From: Bordetella parapertussis
GTDB lineage: Bacteria; Pseudomonadota; Gammaproteobacteria; Burkholderiales; Burkholderiaceae_B
Assembly: GCA_945897365.1 (NCBI GenBank)
Contig: CAMDFD010000026.1
Span: 1 to 31,262 of the forward strand
Length of the DNA: 31,262 bases
Reading direction: 5' to 3'
The translations under genes were made by a program, and so were the position numbers. Below the pieces are notes generated by a model, which did not search any database, was not told where the DNA came from, and saw nothing but the letters and a program-made list of their open reading frames with translations. Position 1 is the stretch's first letter, and each line of letters opens with the position of its first letter. This document shows positions 1-7,732 of the stretch, one piece after another.

Positions 1-9
1 GGAACAAAC

Positions 10-618
10 ATGCTGCTTTATGACATGACTGTAGGGATGAACCCGCGCCGCGTGCGTATTTTTTTGGCGGAAAAGGGGCTTACGATTCCGACGCGTCAGG
101 TCGATGGTGTCAAGCGTGAAAACCTCACCCCAGAATTTCGCGCAATGAACTCTCTGGGTAAGGTTCCAGTGCTTGAGTTGGATGACGGTACGTTATTGAC
201 CGAGTCTGTCGCGATCTGTCGCTATCTTGAGGCACTTCATCCAGAAAAACCACTTTTTGGTCGTACTGATTTAGAAAAAGCTCAAGTCGATATGTGGACT
301 CGACGCATTGAGTTTGAAATCGTTGCTCCGATTGTCAGCCACTTTCAGCACACAGGCGAATACTGGATTGGTCGCCTCACGCAAGAGCCCGTCTGTGGCG
401 AGTATGCGCGTAATCGGGCATTTGATGCATTTGCTTGGCTCGATCGTGAGCTGGCCGGTCGCGAATTTATCGCCGCGGATCACTACACAATCGCAGATAT
501 TGTTGCCCAATGCGGCTTTCTAGTCGGCAAGGCGACCGGTACACGCATCCCACCTGAGCTCAAAGAACTCAATCGCTGGTACACCTCTGTGGTCGCACGT
601 CCGACTGCGAGGGCATAG
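10..618 (+). CDS. Glutathione S-transferase family protein
   Basis: This 202-residue protein has the two-domain GST layout. The thioredoxin-like N-terminal domain is about residues 1-78, with an NPRRVRIFLAEKG helix, the cis-Pro segment GKVPVLE and the glutathione-contacting E-S pair in LTESVAICRYLE. An all-helical C-terminal domain follows, with the N-capping-type segment YTIADI near residue 160. The family conjugates glutathione to electrophiles or isomerises or reduces small substrates in the cytoplasm. The substrate cannot be read from sequence. There is no Cys at the start of helix 1, so a Ser/Tyr-type or atypical active site is likely. A GGAA sequence sits 5 nt before the ATG. The stop lies 2 nt before the SDR start, so the two are very likely co-transcribed. 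Confidence 0.9.
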   Translation: MLLYDMTVGMNPRRVRIFLAEKGLTIPTRQVDGVKRENLTPEFRAMNSLGKVPVLELDDGTLLTESVAICRYLEALHPEKPLFGRTDLEKAQVDMWTRRIEFEIVAPIVSHFQHTGEYWIGRLTQEPVCGEYARNRAFDAFAWLDRELAGREFIAADHYTIADIVAQCGFLVGKATGTRIPPELKELNRWYTSVVARPTARA

Positions 619-620
619 CA

Positions 621-1370
621 ATGAACACTTCGACTGCGGTCGTAACGCAACAAAAGGTTTGCTTGATCGTCGGGGCGGGTGATGCAACGGGGAGCGCCAT
701 TGCAAAACGTTTTGCACAAGCAGGCTTTACAGTCTGTGTGACGCGTCGTACACCCGAGGCTAGCGCAACACTGGTGCAACGTATCCAAGCAGCGGGTGGT
801 TGTGCGTTGGCCTATCAACTCGATGCGCGCCACGAGGACGAGGTCATCGCACTCTTTAAAAAAATTGAAAGCGAAGTGGGGTCTCTTGAGGTCGTGGTCT
901 TTAATGTGGGTGGGAACGTGCGCTTTCCGCTGCTCGAAATGACCGCAGAAAAATATTTTAAAACTTGGGAAATGTGCGCGCTGGCCGGCTTCTTGGTCGG
1001 ACGCGAAGCAGCGCGCATGTTGTTACCCAAAGGGCGTGGCACGATTTTGTTTACGGGTGCGACTGCGAGCTTAAGGGGTGGGGTAGGTTTCAGTGCCTTT
1101 GCGGGTGGTAAAGCGGCGTTGCGCGCATTGGCGCAAAGCATGGCGCGAGAGTTTGGCCCACAGGGCTTGCATATTGCCCATGTCGTGGTGGATGGTGTGA
1201 TTGATTCAGAGCGTGTTCGCAGCACGCAACCAGAGCGTGTTGCGGCCTTGGGACCTCAGGGCTTGCTTGAACCAGACAGTATCGCTCGCGCGTATCTCTG
1301 GCTGCATGAACAAACCCCTGATGCCTGGACCTTTGAGTTAGATCTGCGACCAGGGGTTGAAAAGTGGTAG
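621..1370 (+). CDS. Atypical short-chain dehydrogenase/reductase lacking the catalytic Tyr
   Basis: A 249-residue SDR with a Rossmann cofactor loop VGAGDATGSAIA at residues 17-28 and the N-x-G-G strand end FNVGGN at 94-99. The usual YxxxK active-site motif reads F160-A-G-G-K164, so Phe replaces the catalytic Tyr while Lys is kept. The position where Ser is expected, about 13 residues before it, is Ala in TGATAS. I recognise this TGATASLRG...FAGxK pattern from a group of proteobacterial SDRs, so it looks like a subfamily trait rather than local damage. The reaction is unknown. It could be a non-canonical oxidoreductase, or a cofactor-binding protein that does not reduce carbonyls. The start lies 2 nt after the GST stop, implying an operon. 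Its 3' end converges with the next gene 6 nt away. Confidence 0.85.
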   Translation: MNTSTAVVTQQKVCLIVGAGDATGSAIAKRFAQAGFTVCVTRRTPEASATLVQRIQAAGGCALAYQLDARHEDEVIALFKKIESEVGSLEVVVFNVGGNVRFPLLEMTAEKYFKTWEMCALAGFLVGREAARMLLPKGRGTILFTGATASLRGGVGFSAFAGGKAALRALAQSMAREFGPQGLHIAHVVVDGVIDSERVRSTQPERVAALGPQGLLEPDSIARAYLWLHEQTPDAWTFELDLRPGVEKW

Positions 1371-1376
1371 TTTTAA

Positions 1377-2240
1377 TTACTTAGGAAACACAAAAGTGAC
1401 TGTCGCACGAGCTCCCCAACCTGTCGCGCCACCTGGTATTGAGCTTAAGTAGTAAATTCCGCCAGCACTGAATTGAACCGGCAATCCACCGAAGACTTCT
1501 AACTTTGAGACACCAGCATAAAGCGGGTTTGAGGTGCGACGCGCATCATAGTTGTACTGAGCCTGCATATTGGTAGAGAAAGTCCAGGAATCTTTGTTGG
1601 TGTAGGCGAGAAAAGGTTGGCCATACAGATTGTTCTGTGTTCCATAAGATGGATCTCCTCCCACGCTCCAGGACTGATAACCCAACAGACCATAAGTCCA
1701 AGGGCCATCTCTGTTCAAGACAACACCAGTCACACCCACACCCGTTTGTTGTGAGCCGTAAAAGCCATTGTTGTTCAGAGGTGCAGAGAGGTAAGGTCCA
1801 ATGCCCCAGATCCAGGAAGATCCAGTCTTGGGTGCATAAAATGATTCAATCGTTATATTGGATATGCCGAAGCCGTTCTGGCCATTCACACCGTTCAAAT
1901 TAACAGCCGAAAGAATGGGTCGAACGATAAATAGATCGCCACCACCCAAACTGATAGGCGCGACAGGCTGCAGCAAAAAAGTTTGATCTTTGCCTTTTTG
2001 GTTTGCGCCGATACCACGATTGAATTGAACCTGGATCGGAACTGAAATCATATCCGCGATCGGATTCGCGAGCTGCTTAGCAATTCCCTGCTTATCTAGC
2101 GGCACCTTGATGGGCGTTGGGTTTCCCGACTTTTCTTTTTCAGCGGCACCAACGCTCGCTGAAATTCCTTGTGCAAAGGGAGAACTCACTAAACAGGTTG
2201 CAAGCAACGTAGTCGAAATAACTTTTAAAAAGGAAGTCAT
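1377..2240 (-). CDS. Secreted barrel-like protein of the bacterial 'neuromedin U'/MetA-like group
   Basis: A 287-residue protein that begins with a clear signal peptide (MTSFLKVISTTLLATCLVSS, cleavage probably after the following PFAQ). The body alternates short hydrophobic stretches with aromatic and Gly/Asn turns, as in outer-membrane barrels. It contains LANPIADMISVPIQ, WIWGIGPYLSAP and DGPWTYGLLGYQSWSVGG, segments I associate with proteins annotated 'neuromedin U' or phenol-degradation MetA-like in proteobacteria. It ends in ATVTFVFPK. The likely place is the outer membrane and the function is unknown. I chose the ATG at 2240 over an upstream in-frame ATG at 2270 because the signal peptide starts there and a GGA lies 6 nt upstream of it. 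It is monocistronic and convergent to the SDR gene. Confidence 0.7.
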   Translation of the reverse strand: MTSFLKVISTTLLATCLVSSPFAQGISASVGAAEKEKSGNPTPIKVPLDKQGIAKQLANPIADMISVPIQVQFNRGIGANQKGKDQTFLLQPVAPISLGGGDLFIVRPILSAVNLNGVNGQNGFGISNITIESFYAPKTGSSWIWGIGPYLSAPLNNNGFYGSQQTGVGVTGVVLNRDGPWTYGLLGYQSWSVGGDPSYGTQNNLYGQPFLAYTNKDSWTFSTNMQAQYNYDARRTSNPLYAGVSKLEVFGGLPVQFSAGGIYYLSSIPGGATGWGARATVTFVFPK

Positions 2241-2504
2241 GAAATTTCCAAAAAGATATCCTAAACACATATCCCAAACACATTATTCATTCACGGATTT
2301 TTTTGGGAGGCGTTTTACTAAAGAAAACGCAACAATGACAGCTATTATATGAAATATGGCCGTAATGAGTAAAGCCTCTGTAGCACAAGACCTACTCAAT
2401 GTCTTGCACCGATGTGACAACCGTAAACGGGGTTATTTCTCGGAGAGCTATTGCCTGTTAGCATTAAGTAGTGGTGTCAGGTTAACTTTTAATTTGGAGT
2501 TTTT

Positions 2505-2888
2505 ATGTTCAGTCATGTGATGGTTGGTGCAAATGATCTCGAAGCATCAAGAAAGTTTTACGACGCGGCTCTTGGTGCCTTGGGTATCAGCCCAGGCGTG
2601 CTGAATCGTGATATCCGCTATTTTTACAGAACCCCCACGGGTGTGTTTGCGTTTACCTTGCCGTTGGATAACAAGCCTGCAACACCTGCCAATGGTGGCA
2701 CAATCGGCTTTATGGCGAAGTCTGCTGAGTTAGTCGATGCTTTTCATGCAGCAGGCATTGCAAACGGTGGCGTCACCTGTGAAGATCCTCCAGGCTATCG
2801 CGAAGGTCCTGCGGGAAAAATGTATCTCGCTTATTTGCGCGACCCGATTGGGAACAAAATCTGCGCGATGGTCAGGGCGCCTAAGTAA
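2505..2888 (+). CDS. VOC (glyoxalase/bleomycin-resistance superfamily) protein
   Basis: A 127-residue single VOC unit of two beta-alpha-beta-beta-beta modules. It opens with MFSHVMVGANDLEASRKFYD, which carries the first metal-ligand position (His4), and ends with MYLAYLRDPIGNKICA, typical of lactoylglutathione-lyase-like proteins. The family binds a divalent metal in the cytoplasm and catalyses isomerisation, ring-cleavage or thiol-transfer reactions; the substrate here is unknown. A GGAG at 2496-2499 precedes the ATG by 5 nt. The gene stands alone and is followed by a strong hairpin terminator. The nearby GST/SDR pair might hint at detoxification, but there is no operon link. Confidence 0.85.
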   Translation: MFSHVMVGANDLEASRKFYDAALGALGISPGVLNRDIRYFYRTPTGVFAFTLPLDNKPATPANGGTIGFMAKSAELVDAFHAAGIANGGVTCEDPPGYREGPAGKMYLAYLRDPIGNKICAMVRAPK

Positions 2889-2912
2889 GGCGGGATAGAT
2901 GCGTGCGATATG

Positions 2913-2942
2913 AAAATAGCAGCCACTGGCTGCTATTTTTTT
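2913..2942 (+). terminator. Rho-independent terminator after the VOC gene
   Basis: A perfect 12-bp stem AAAATAGCAGCC / GGCTGCTATTTT with a 3-nt loop (ACT), running into a T-tract on the plus strand. It begins 24 nt after the VOC stop. The left arm's A-run also gives a T-run on the minus strand, and brnA ends at 2958 on that strand, so the hairpin can serve both convergent genes. Confidence 0.85.
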
Positions 2943-2957
2943 GAAGTTTTTATTTGT

Positions 2958-3236
2958 TCAGTTCGTCTTTAGCTGCCCCGCTAATTTGAGTGATGCTCGC
3001 AATGCGTCATTGATACGTGTTTGCCATCCCTCGCCACTGGCGCGAAGTGCTGCAAGTACGTCCGCATCCAAGCGAAGTTTTACGGGTTCTTTAGGTGTGG
3101 AAGACTTAGGTCTGCCACGCGCTTTTAACTTGGTGCCTTTGTACAGGTCGGCTGACTTGAAAAATACCTCTGTCAACTCGGGTGCATCGTCAGGATCTTT
3201 CCAGGTGGCGGTTGTAGAGCGCTTTTTCGCGGTCAT
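2958..3236 (-). CDS. brnA: BrnA-type antitoxin
   Basis: A 92-residue protein matching the BrnA pattern: an N-terminal toxin-contact region with WKDPDDAPELTEVFFKSADLY, a basic GRPK segment, then a ribbon-helix-helix DNA-binding domain (VKLRLDADVLAALRASGEGWQTRINDAL). BrnA neutralises the BrnT ribonuclease toxin and represses its own operon. Its start overlaps the 3' end of the brnT frame by 47 nt, the normal brnTA arrangement. The antitoxin is intact although the toxin frame is interrupted. It sits convergent to the VOC gene. Confidence 0.88.
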   Translation of the reverse strand: MTAKKRSTTATWKDPDDAPELTEVFFKSADLYKGTKLKARGRPKSSTPKEPVKLRLDADVLAALRASGEGWQTRINDALRASLKLAGQLKTN

Positions 3237-3468
3237 TTCCTTTCCTCATGCTGATAATAGGGCGGGCCTTGCCGCGAGGTGTCCAGACCAGCACCACTAA
3301 TCGGCTATCTAAGCAACCTACTGTGATGAATCGGTCTTCTTCGTATGCAAATCTCATATCTTGAGCCGTGAAATGTAAACCCTCGAATATTTCGAGGGCT
3401 CGCGCAAAATCTAAACCACGCTCCAGAAAAGTAATCTTTCGTTTTTCTTATTCGAAATGAATTTCCAC
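3190..3468 (-). pseudogene. brnT: BrnT-type toxin with an in-frame stop near the N-terminus
   Basis: Reading minus-strand codons from the GTG at 3468 gives VEIHFE, then TAA at 3450-3448, then EKRKITFLERGLDFARAL, and on through DRFITVGCLDSRLVVLVWTPRGKARPIISMRK to a stop at 3192-3190. This is a full-length BrnT ribonuclease (about 92 codons) apart from the single stop at codon 7. The BrnT hallmarks are present: the ERGLDFA segment, the DDRF-like EDRF strand and the terminal ISMRKxNxRE motif. There is no good start codon just after the TAA. A G-to-T change in a GAA codon would explain it. The gene is either inactivated or the base is a sequencing error. No convincing Shine-Dalgarno precedes the GTG, so the exact start is uncertain. 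Confidence 0.7.
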
Positions 3469-3624
3469 TTATTTATTGTACCCCCATTAAATATAGTGTG
3501 TCAGCCTATTAATACTGACTTAGCTCACATTCTGCATGTTGAGATGCGAGAGGCGCAATATGACAATACAGTCCTGTTGCCTTGGTTTGGGGGCACCAGT
3601 CGGTGCGAATCAACGCAAGATCAT

Positions 3625-3658
3625 CTGTCATTAAATTGCAATACACCGCAAATAAGAT
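3625..3658 (+). promoter_or_regulatory. Candidate Pho box and -10 upstream of the phosphonate transporter
   Basis: CTGTCAT-TAAA-TTGCAAT spans 3625-3642. The first half is a perfect match to the PhoB half-site CTGTCAT and the second matches 4 of 7 at the correct 11-nt period. After 10 nt comes TAAGAT (3653-3658), a -10-like hexamer at the spacing used in Pho promoters, where the box replaces the -35. Transcription would start near 3665, leaving a leader of about 70 nt before the SBP start. The same layout precedes ugpB. A further CTGTCAC half-site lies at 3713-3719. Confidence 0.5.
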
Positions 3659-3737
3659 GTAACAAATATTGAACAGCTTTTATAAATCTGCTCATTTTTA
3701 TTGACCATCACACTGTCACATTTTGCGGAGTATTCCT

Positions 3738-4778
3738 ATGAAACTGAGCTACTTGGTTAAAACTGCTTTGTCAGGTGCTTTCGTTGCACTGTTGGCGATG
3801 CCTGCTGTTGCGCAAAAGACCGTCTTATCGGTTTATTCCGCTCTTGAAAACGATCAACTTGGTCCTTACAAAAAAGCCTTTGAGGCAGCGCATCCTGATA
3901 TAGAAATTGCATGGGTGCGTGACTCTACTGGCATCATCACAGCCCGTATCTTGGCCGAAAAAGATAATCCCCGTGCCGATGTGATCTGGGGTCTCGGTGC
4001 ATCGAGTGTCGCTCTGTTTGACAGCATGGGTTTGTTGTTGCCTTATAGCCCAAAGGGTGTTGATCAGCTCAAACCCGTGTTTCGTAGCACCAAGAACCCT
4101 ACCTCTTGGACTGGCATGGATGCCTGGTTGGCAGTCATGTGTTTCAACACCATTGAAGCTGGCAAAAAATCAATGCCAAAGCCTGTGTCATGGGCCGACT
4201 TGACTAAGCCCATTTATAAAGACTCCATCGTGATGCCTAACCCTGCCTCCTCCGGTACGGGTTATCAGGCTGTCTACGCCTGGTTGCAGTTGATGGGAGA
4301 AAAAGGCGGTTGGGAGTTTATGGATAAGCTGCATCAAAACGTTGCCGTCTATACACACTCTGGCTCTGCACCTTGTGTGCAAGCCGCGAAGGGTGAGCGT
4401 GTGGTCGGTATTGGTGTTGATATGCGTGGCGCGAAAGAGAAAACAGCAGGTGCACCGCTTGACGTGATTCTGGCCAAGGAAGGTGCACCTTGGGATATGG
4501 AAGCGACTGCCATTGTCAAAGGCACAAAAAAATTAGCTGCAGCACAAAAATTAGCGGATTTCGCGGTGACAAAAGCCGCCTATGAGATGTACGGTAAGTT
4601 CTACGCCATCGTGGGTTACCCAGGTTTAAACCCTGCACCGCCAAACTATCCTGCCAATGCTGAAAGCGCCATGGTCAAGATCGATTTAGTCAAAATGGGT
4701 GAAGAGCGTGCCCGTATTTTGGCCGAGTGGACCAAGCGTTATGACGCGAAGTCAGCACCTAAGCCAGTAGCGAAGTAA
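3738..4778 (+). CDS. phnS: 2-aminoethylphosphonate ABC transporter substrate-binding protein
   Basis: A 346-residue periplasmic binding protein of the iron/AEP type (class F). The signal peptide is MKLSYLVKTALSGAFVALLA with cleavage after MPAVAQ. Family-typical segments follow: LSVYSALENDQLGPY, WVRDSTGIITARILAEKDNP, ADVIWGLGASS, MPNPASSGTGYQ, YTHSGSAPC and EATAIVKGTKKLAAAQKLADF. This pattern is that of the putative 2-aminoethylphosphonate binding proteins found with a PhnT-like ATPase and a fused permease. The ATG at 3738 is preferred because GGAG lies 7 nt upstream. An in-frame TTG at 3723 would add five unlikely residues. It is the first gene of a three-gene operon and is followed by a hairpin, which fits higher expression than the membrane parts. 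Confidence 0.85.
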   Translation: MKLSYLVKTALSGAFVALLAMPAVAQKTVLSVYSALENDQLGPYKKAFEAAHPDIEIAWVRDSTGIITARILAEKDNPRADVIWGLGASSVALFDSMGLLLPYSPKGVDQLKPVFRSTKNPTSWTGMDAWLAVMCFNTIEAGKKSMPKPVSWADLTKPIYKDSIVMPNPASSGTGYQAVYAWLQLMGEKGGWEFMDKLHQNVAVYTHSGSAPCVQAAKGERVVGIGVDMRGAKEKTAGAPLDVILAKEGAPWDMEATAIVKGTKKLAAAQKLADFAVTKAAYEMYGKFYAIVGYPGLNPAPPNYPANAESAMVKIDLVKMGEERARILAEWTKRYDAKSAPKPVAK

Positions 4779-4823
4779 ATCTATTGATATCGGGTAGCGC
4801 CTCGCGTCATTCCGTGTGAGTTT

Positions 4824-4846
4824 CAGGGGCGCTGCATGCGCCCCTG
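4824..4846 (+). terminator. Intercistronic hairpin (attenuator or mRNA stabiliser) after phnS
   Basis: A 9-bp GC-rich perfect stem CAGGGGCGC / GCGCCCCTG with loop TGCAT, followed by TCTTATTT. It lies 45 nt after the SBP stop and about 20 nt before the ATPase start. The short, mixed T-run suggests partial termination or protection of the upstream message from 3' exonucleases. Either would raise the ratio of binding protein to ATPase and permease. Confidence 0.65.
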
Positions 4847-4865
4847 TCTTATTTAATGTGTTTGT

Positions 4866-5969
4866 GTGAGCGCGATGACCGTCCCCTACCTTGATGTGAA
4901 CAATATCAACAAACGCTTCGGTCATTTCTGGGCATTGCGTGATGTCTCACTTCAAATCAGCCCCGGAGAGTTCGTTTGTTTTTTAGGACCCTCTGGCTGC
5001 GGCAAGACAACGTTGCTGCGCATCATTGCCGGCTTAGAAAAGCAAGACAGTGGCTCAATTTTGCAAAGGGGACGCGACATCTCGGGCTTACCCCCTTCGC
5101 AACGTGATTTTGGCATCGTCTTTCAGTCTTACGCTTTGTTTCCCAATTTAAATGTGCGCGACAACGTGGGCTATGGCTTGCAAGGTAAAGCGTGGTCGCG
5201 TGAAAAACGCCAAGTGCGCGTGGATGAATTATTAAGCTTGGTCGGCTTATCCGCCTCAGCGAGCCAATATCCTGCGCAATTATCGGGAGGGATGCAGCAG
5301 CGTGTCGCCTTAGCGCGCGCCCTCGCGACATCTCCCGGTTTGCTATTACTCGACGAACCACTGAGTGCCTTGGATGCCAGAGTGCGTGCACATTTACGCA
5401 CTGAGTTGCGACAATTGCATCAGCGCCTCGGGGTAACGACGATCATGGTCACGCACGATCAAGAAGAAGCACTGAGCTTGGCTGATCGGATCGTGGTGAT
5501 AAACCAAGGCTGCATCGAACAAGTCGGTACACCTCAAGAAATTTACCAACAACCCCGCAGTGCCTTTGTCGCAGATTTCGTTGGTAAAACAAATCCCCTG
5601 CAAGTACAGTGCCTCTCGCCAGGACTTTTCAACTGGCACGGAGTCGAATTAAGCTGCGAACACTCTGCGCCACAGTCTTTGGGTGATATGTTTACTTTGG
5701 CTTTAAGGCCAGAGGACATCGTGTTACACGATCACGACCGTCCTCATCTACAGGCAAGTAATTTTTATGCAGCACAAGTACAAGACCTAGAATTTTTAGG
5801 CGCCTTTTGTCGGGTTCGGGTGCATCTTCCCATTAATGGTCAAAGTTTGGTGGCCGATGTGCCCAGTGCACAGGCATCACGCATGGGTTTGAAACACTCC
5901 CGTCAAGTTTTTGTTGACCTGTCTGCCGAGCGTATGCAGGTCTTTGGTCCGAACGCTAGCGTGGCGTGA
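4866..5969 (+). CDS. phnT: 2-aminoethylphosphonate ABC transporter ATP-binding protein
   Basis: A 367-residue ABC ATPase. Walker A is GPSGCGKTT (residues 41-49), followed by the Q-loop in VFQSYALFP (85-93), signature LSGGM (139-143), Walker B LLLLDEP (159-165) and the switch His in MVTHDQEEA. A C-terminal TOBE-like regulatory domain covers about 240-360. It powers import through the following fused permease. GTG at 4866 and ATG at 4875 are both possible starts, with only a weak Shine-Dalgarno for either. Its stop overlaps the permease start in TGATG, so the two are translationally coupled. The AEP assignment rests on the adjoining binding protein; on its own it could pass for an iron(III) or spermidine/putrescine ATPase. 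Confidence 0.85.
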   Translation: MSAMTVPYLDVNNINKRFGHFWALRDVSLQISPGEFVCFLGPSGCGKTTLLRIIAGLEKQDSGSILQRGRDISGLPPSQRDFGIVFQSYALFPNLNVRDNVGYGLQGKAWSREKRQVRVDELLSLVGLSASASQYPAQLSGGMQQRVALARALATSPGLLLLDEPLSALDARVRAHLRTELRQLHQRLGVTTIMVTHDQEEALSLADRIVVINQGCIEQVGTPQEIYQQPRSAFVADFVGKTNPLQVQCLSPGLFNWHGVELSCEHSAPQSLGDMFTLALRPEDIVLHDHDRPHLQASNFYAAQVQDLEFLGAFCRVRVHLPINGQSLVADVPSAQASRMGLKHSRQVFVDLSAERMQVFGPNASVA

Positions 5970-7645
5970 TGTTGAAATATTGGCGAGGGCTTGACTTCGA
6001 CAGTGCTTGGATGCGCGTGGGCGTGTTACTGCTCGGATTATGGCTGTTAGTGACTTTAGTCTTACCCTTGGGCATTTTGCTGAGCAAGAGTTTCGAAGAC
6101 GCGAATGGCACTTGGGTGGGACTCAGCAACTACGTCCGCTATGTTGAGACTCCCTCCTTGACGCATTCCTTGTGGAATAGTGTGTGGGTCTCAACGGTGG
6201 TGGCAGTCATTACACTCACCTTTGCTTACGTCTATGCCTTCGCCTTAACGCGCAGCGCCATGCCAGGCAAAGGGATTTTTAAGGCCTTGGCCTTGATCCC
6301 AATTTTGGCGCCTTCTTTACTACCAGCGATCTCCTTGATTTATTTGTTTGGTAATCAAGGGCTTTTAAAAGATTTGCTTGCTGGAGCGTCGATTTATGGT
6401 CCGTTGGGTATCGTGATTTCTCAGGTATTTTATTGCTTCCCACACGCCTTGATGATCTTGGTGGTCGCGCTGAGCATGGCCGATGCCAGGCATTACGAAG
6501 CAGCCCGTGTGCTGGGTGCCTCGCCTTTTCGCACCTTTATGACAGTGACCTTGCCAGGCAGTAAGTATGGCCTGATTAGTGCGGGCTTTGTGGTGTTTAC
6601 GTTGGCCATTACCGATTTTGGGATTCCCAAGGTCATTGGCGGGCGGTTCAATGTGTTGGCGACGGATATTTTTAAACAGGTGATTGGTCAACAAAACTTT
6701 TCAATGGGTGCAGTCGTTGGATTCATACTGCTTTTGCCTGCCGTATTAGCTTTCGTCGCAGATCGCTGGGTGCAGCATCGTCAAGTCGCTTTGCTCAGTG
6801 GTCGCTCGGTGCCGTTAATTCCTTCCCGACACATACCGCGCGATCTCAGCTTGTTGATTTTTTGTGCACTCGTTGCAGGTGCTCTTTTGGTGATGATGGG
6901 CATGGCGGTTTGGGCTTCCTTCGTCACGCGTTGGCCTTATAACCTCAATTTAACCTGGGCAAATTATCAATTTGAAAACTTTGATAGCGAGGGTTGGAAT
7001 GCTTATTTCAACTCTTTGCGTATGGCCGCTTGGACCGCGGTGGTAGGTACTTTGGTTGTATTTACAGGCGCATTTGTACTGGAAAAAACACGAGGGTTTG
7101 TTTTGATTCGTCACGCTACGCAGTTGATGGCCATGCTATCTATGGCAGTGCCGGGCTTGGTATTAGGTTTGTCCTACATATTCTTTTTTAATGCGCCTGG
7201 ACACCCACTGGGTTTCATATACGGCACGATGGCGATATTGGTACTGAACTCGGTTGCGCATTTCTACACTGTCAGCCACATTACGGCGACGACAGCCCTC
7301 AAGCAATTAGATAGTGAGTTTGAGTCAGTGTCAGCGTCACTCAAAATCTCTGTCGGTCGCATGTTCAAACGCGTCACGGTACCGGTTTGCATGCCTGCGA
7401 TCTTGGATATCAGTATTTATTTTTTTGTGAATGCGATGACGACTGTTTCAGCGGTGATTTTTTTGTATGGTTCTCATACAAAGTTGGCTGCTGTCTCTAT
7501 CGTACATATGGATGAAGCGGGTTTCACCGCAGCTGCAGCTGCAATGGCGGTCGTCATCGTAGCCACCTCAGCTGCGGTAAAAGTCATACACAGTCTGCTG
7601 ACGTATCAGCTGCGTCGAAAAACTCAAGCATGGCGCTTACGCTGA
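5969..7645 (+). CDS. phnU: 2-aminoethylphosphonate ABC transporter fused permease
   Basis: A 558-residue inner-membrane protein with about 12 hydrophobic helices in two homologous halves, as in FbpB-type and AEP-type fused permeases. Each half carries an EAA-type loop that docks the ATPase. The first is YEAARVLGASPFRTFMTVTLP (starting near residue 176) without its last residues; the second, at 452-471, begins ESVSASLKISVG. The two domains correspond to the separate PhnU and PhnV subunits of enteric bacteria. ATG at 5969 is used because it forms a 1-nt stop/start overlap with the ATPase gene; an in-frame GTG lies just before it. No phosphonate-degrading genes (phnWX or C-P lyase) are present in the window, so catabolism must be encoded elsewhere. 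Confidence 0.87.
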   Translation: MLKYWRGLDFDSAWMRVGVLLLGLWLLVTLVLPLGILLSKSFEDANGTWVGLSNYVRYVETPSLTHSLWNSVWVSTVVAVITLTFAYVYAFALTRSAMPGKGIFKALALIPILAPSLLPAISLIYLFGNQGLLKDLLAGASIYGPLGIVISQVFYCFPHALMILVVALSMADARHYEAARVLGASPFRTFMTVTLPGSKYGLISAGFVVFTLAITDFGIPKVIGGRFNVLATDIFKQVIGQQNFSMGAVVGFILLLPAVLAFVADRWVQHRQVALLSGRSVPLIPSRHIPRDLSLLIFCALVAGALLVMMGMAVWASFVTRWPYNLNLTWANYQFENFDSEGWNAYFNSLRMAAWTAVVGTLVVFTGAFVLEKTRGFVLIRHATQLMAMLSMAVPGLVLGLSYIFFFNAPGHPLGFIYGTMAILVLNSVAHFYTVSHITATTALKQLDSEFESVSASLKISVGRMFKRVTVPVCMPAILDISIYFFVNAMTTVSAVIFLYGSHTKLAAVSIVHMDEAGFTAAAAAMAVVIVATSAAVKVIHSLLTYQLRRKTQAWRLR

Positions 7646-7732
7646 TTTTGCGCTGAAATCATTCATAACTGCTGATGTCAAATGTTAATCTAATCAGTAT
7701 TCTGCTTATTAATGATGACTTGGAGACATAAA

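Noticed and set aside
3380..3398. Perfect palindrome CCCTCGAA-TAT-TTCGAGGG
   Set aside because: It lies inside the brnT frame where it encodes the conserved ALEIFEG-type segment; no U-tract and no gene end nearby, so coincidental.
3457..3672. 71-residue plus-strand ORF
   Set aside because: No ribosome-binding site, no recognisable motif, and it covers the Pho-type promoter region of phnS.
3702..3719. TGACCAT-CACA-CTGTCAC, a second Pho-box-like 18-mer just before phnS
   Set aside because: The first half matches only 3 of 7, and a -10 placed 10 nt downstream would fall on the phnS ribosome-binding site. Kept only as a half-site note.
4866..7645. Iron(III) or spermidine/putrescine transporter instead of AEP
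   Set aside because: ATPase and fused permease alone would allow it, but the binding protein has the specific segment pattern of AEP-type binding proteins (DSTGIITARILAEKDNP, MPNPASSGTGYQ).
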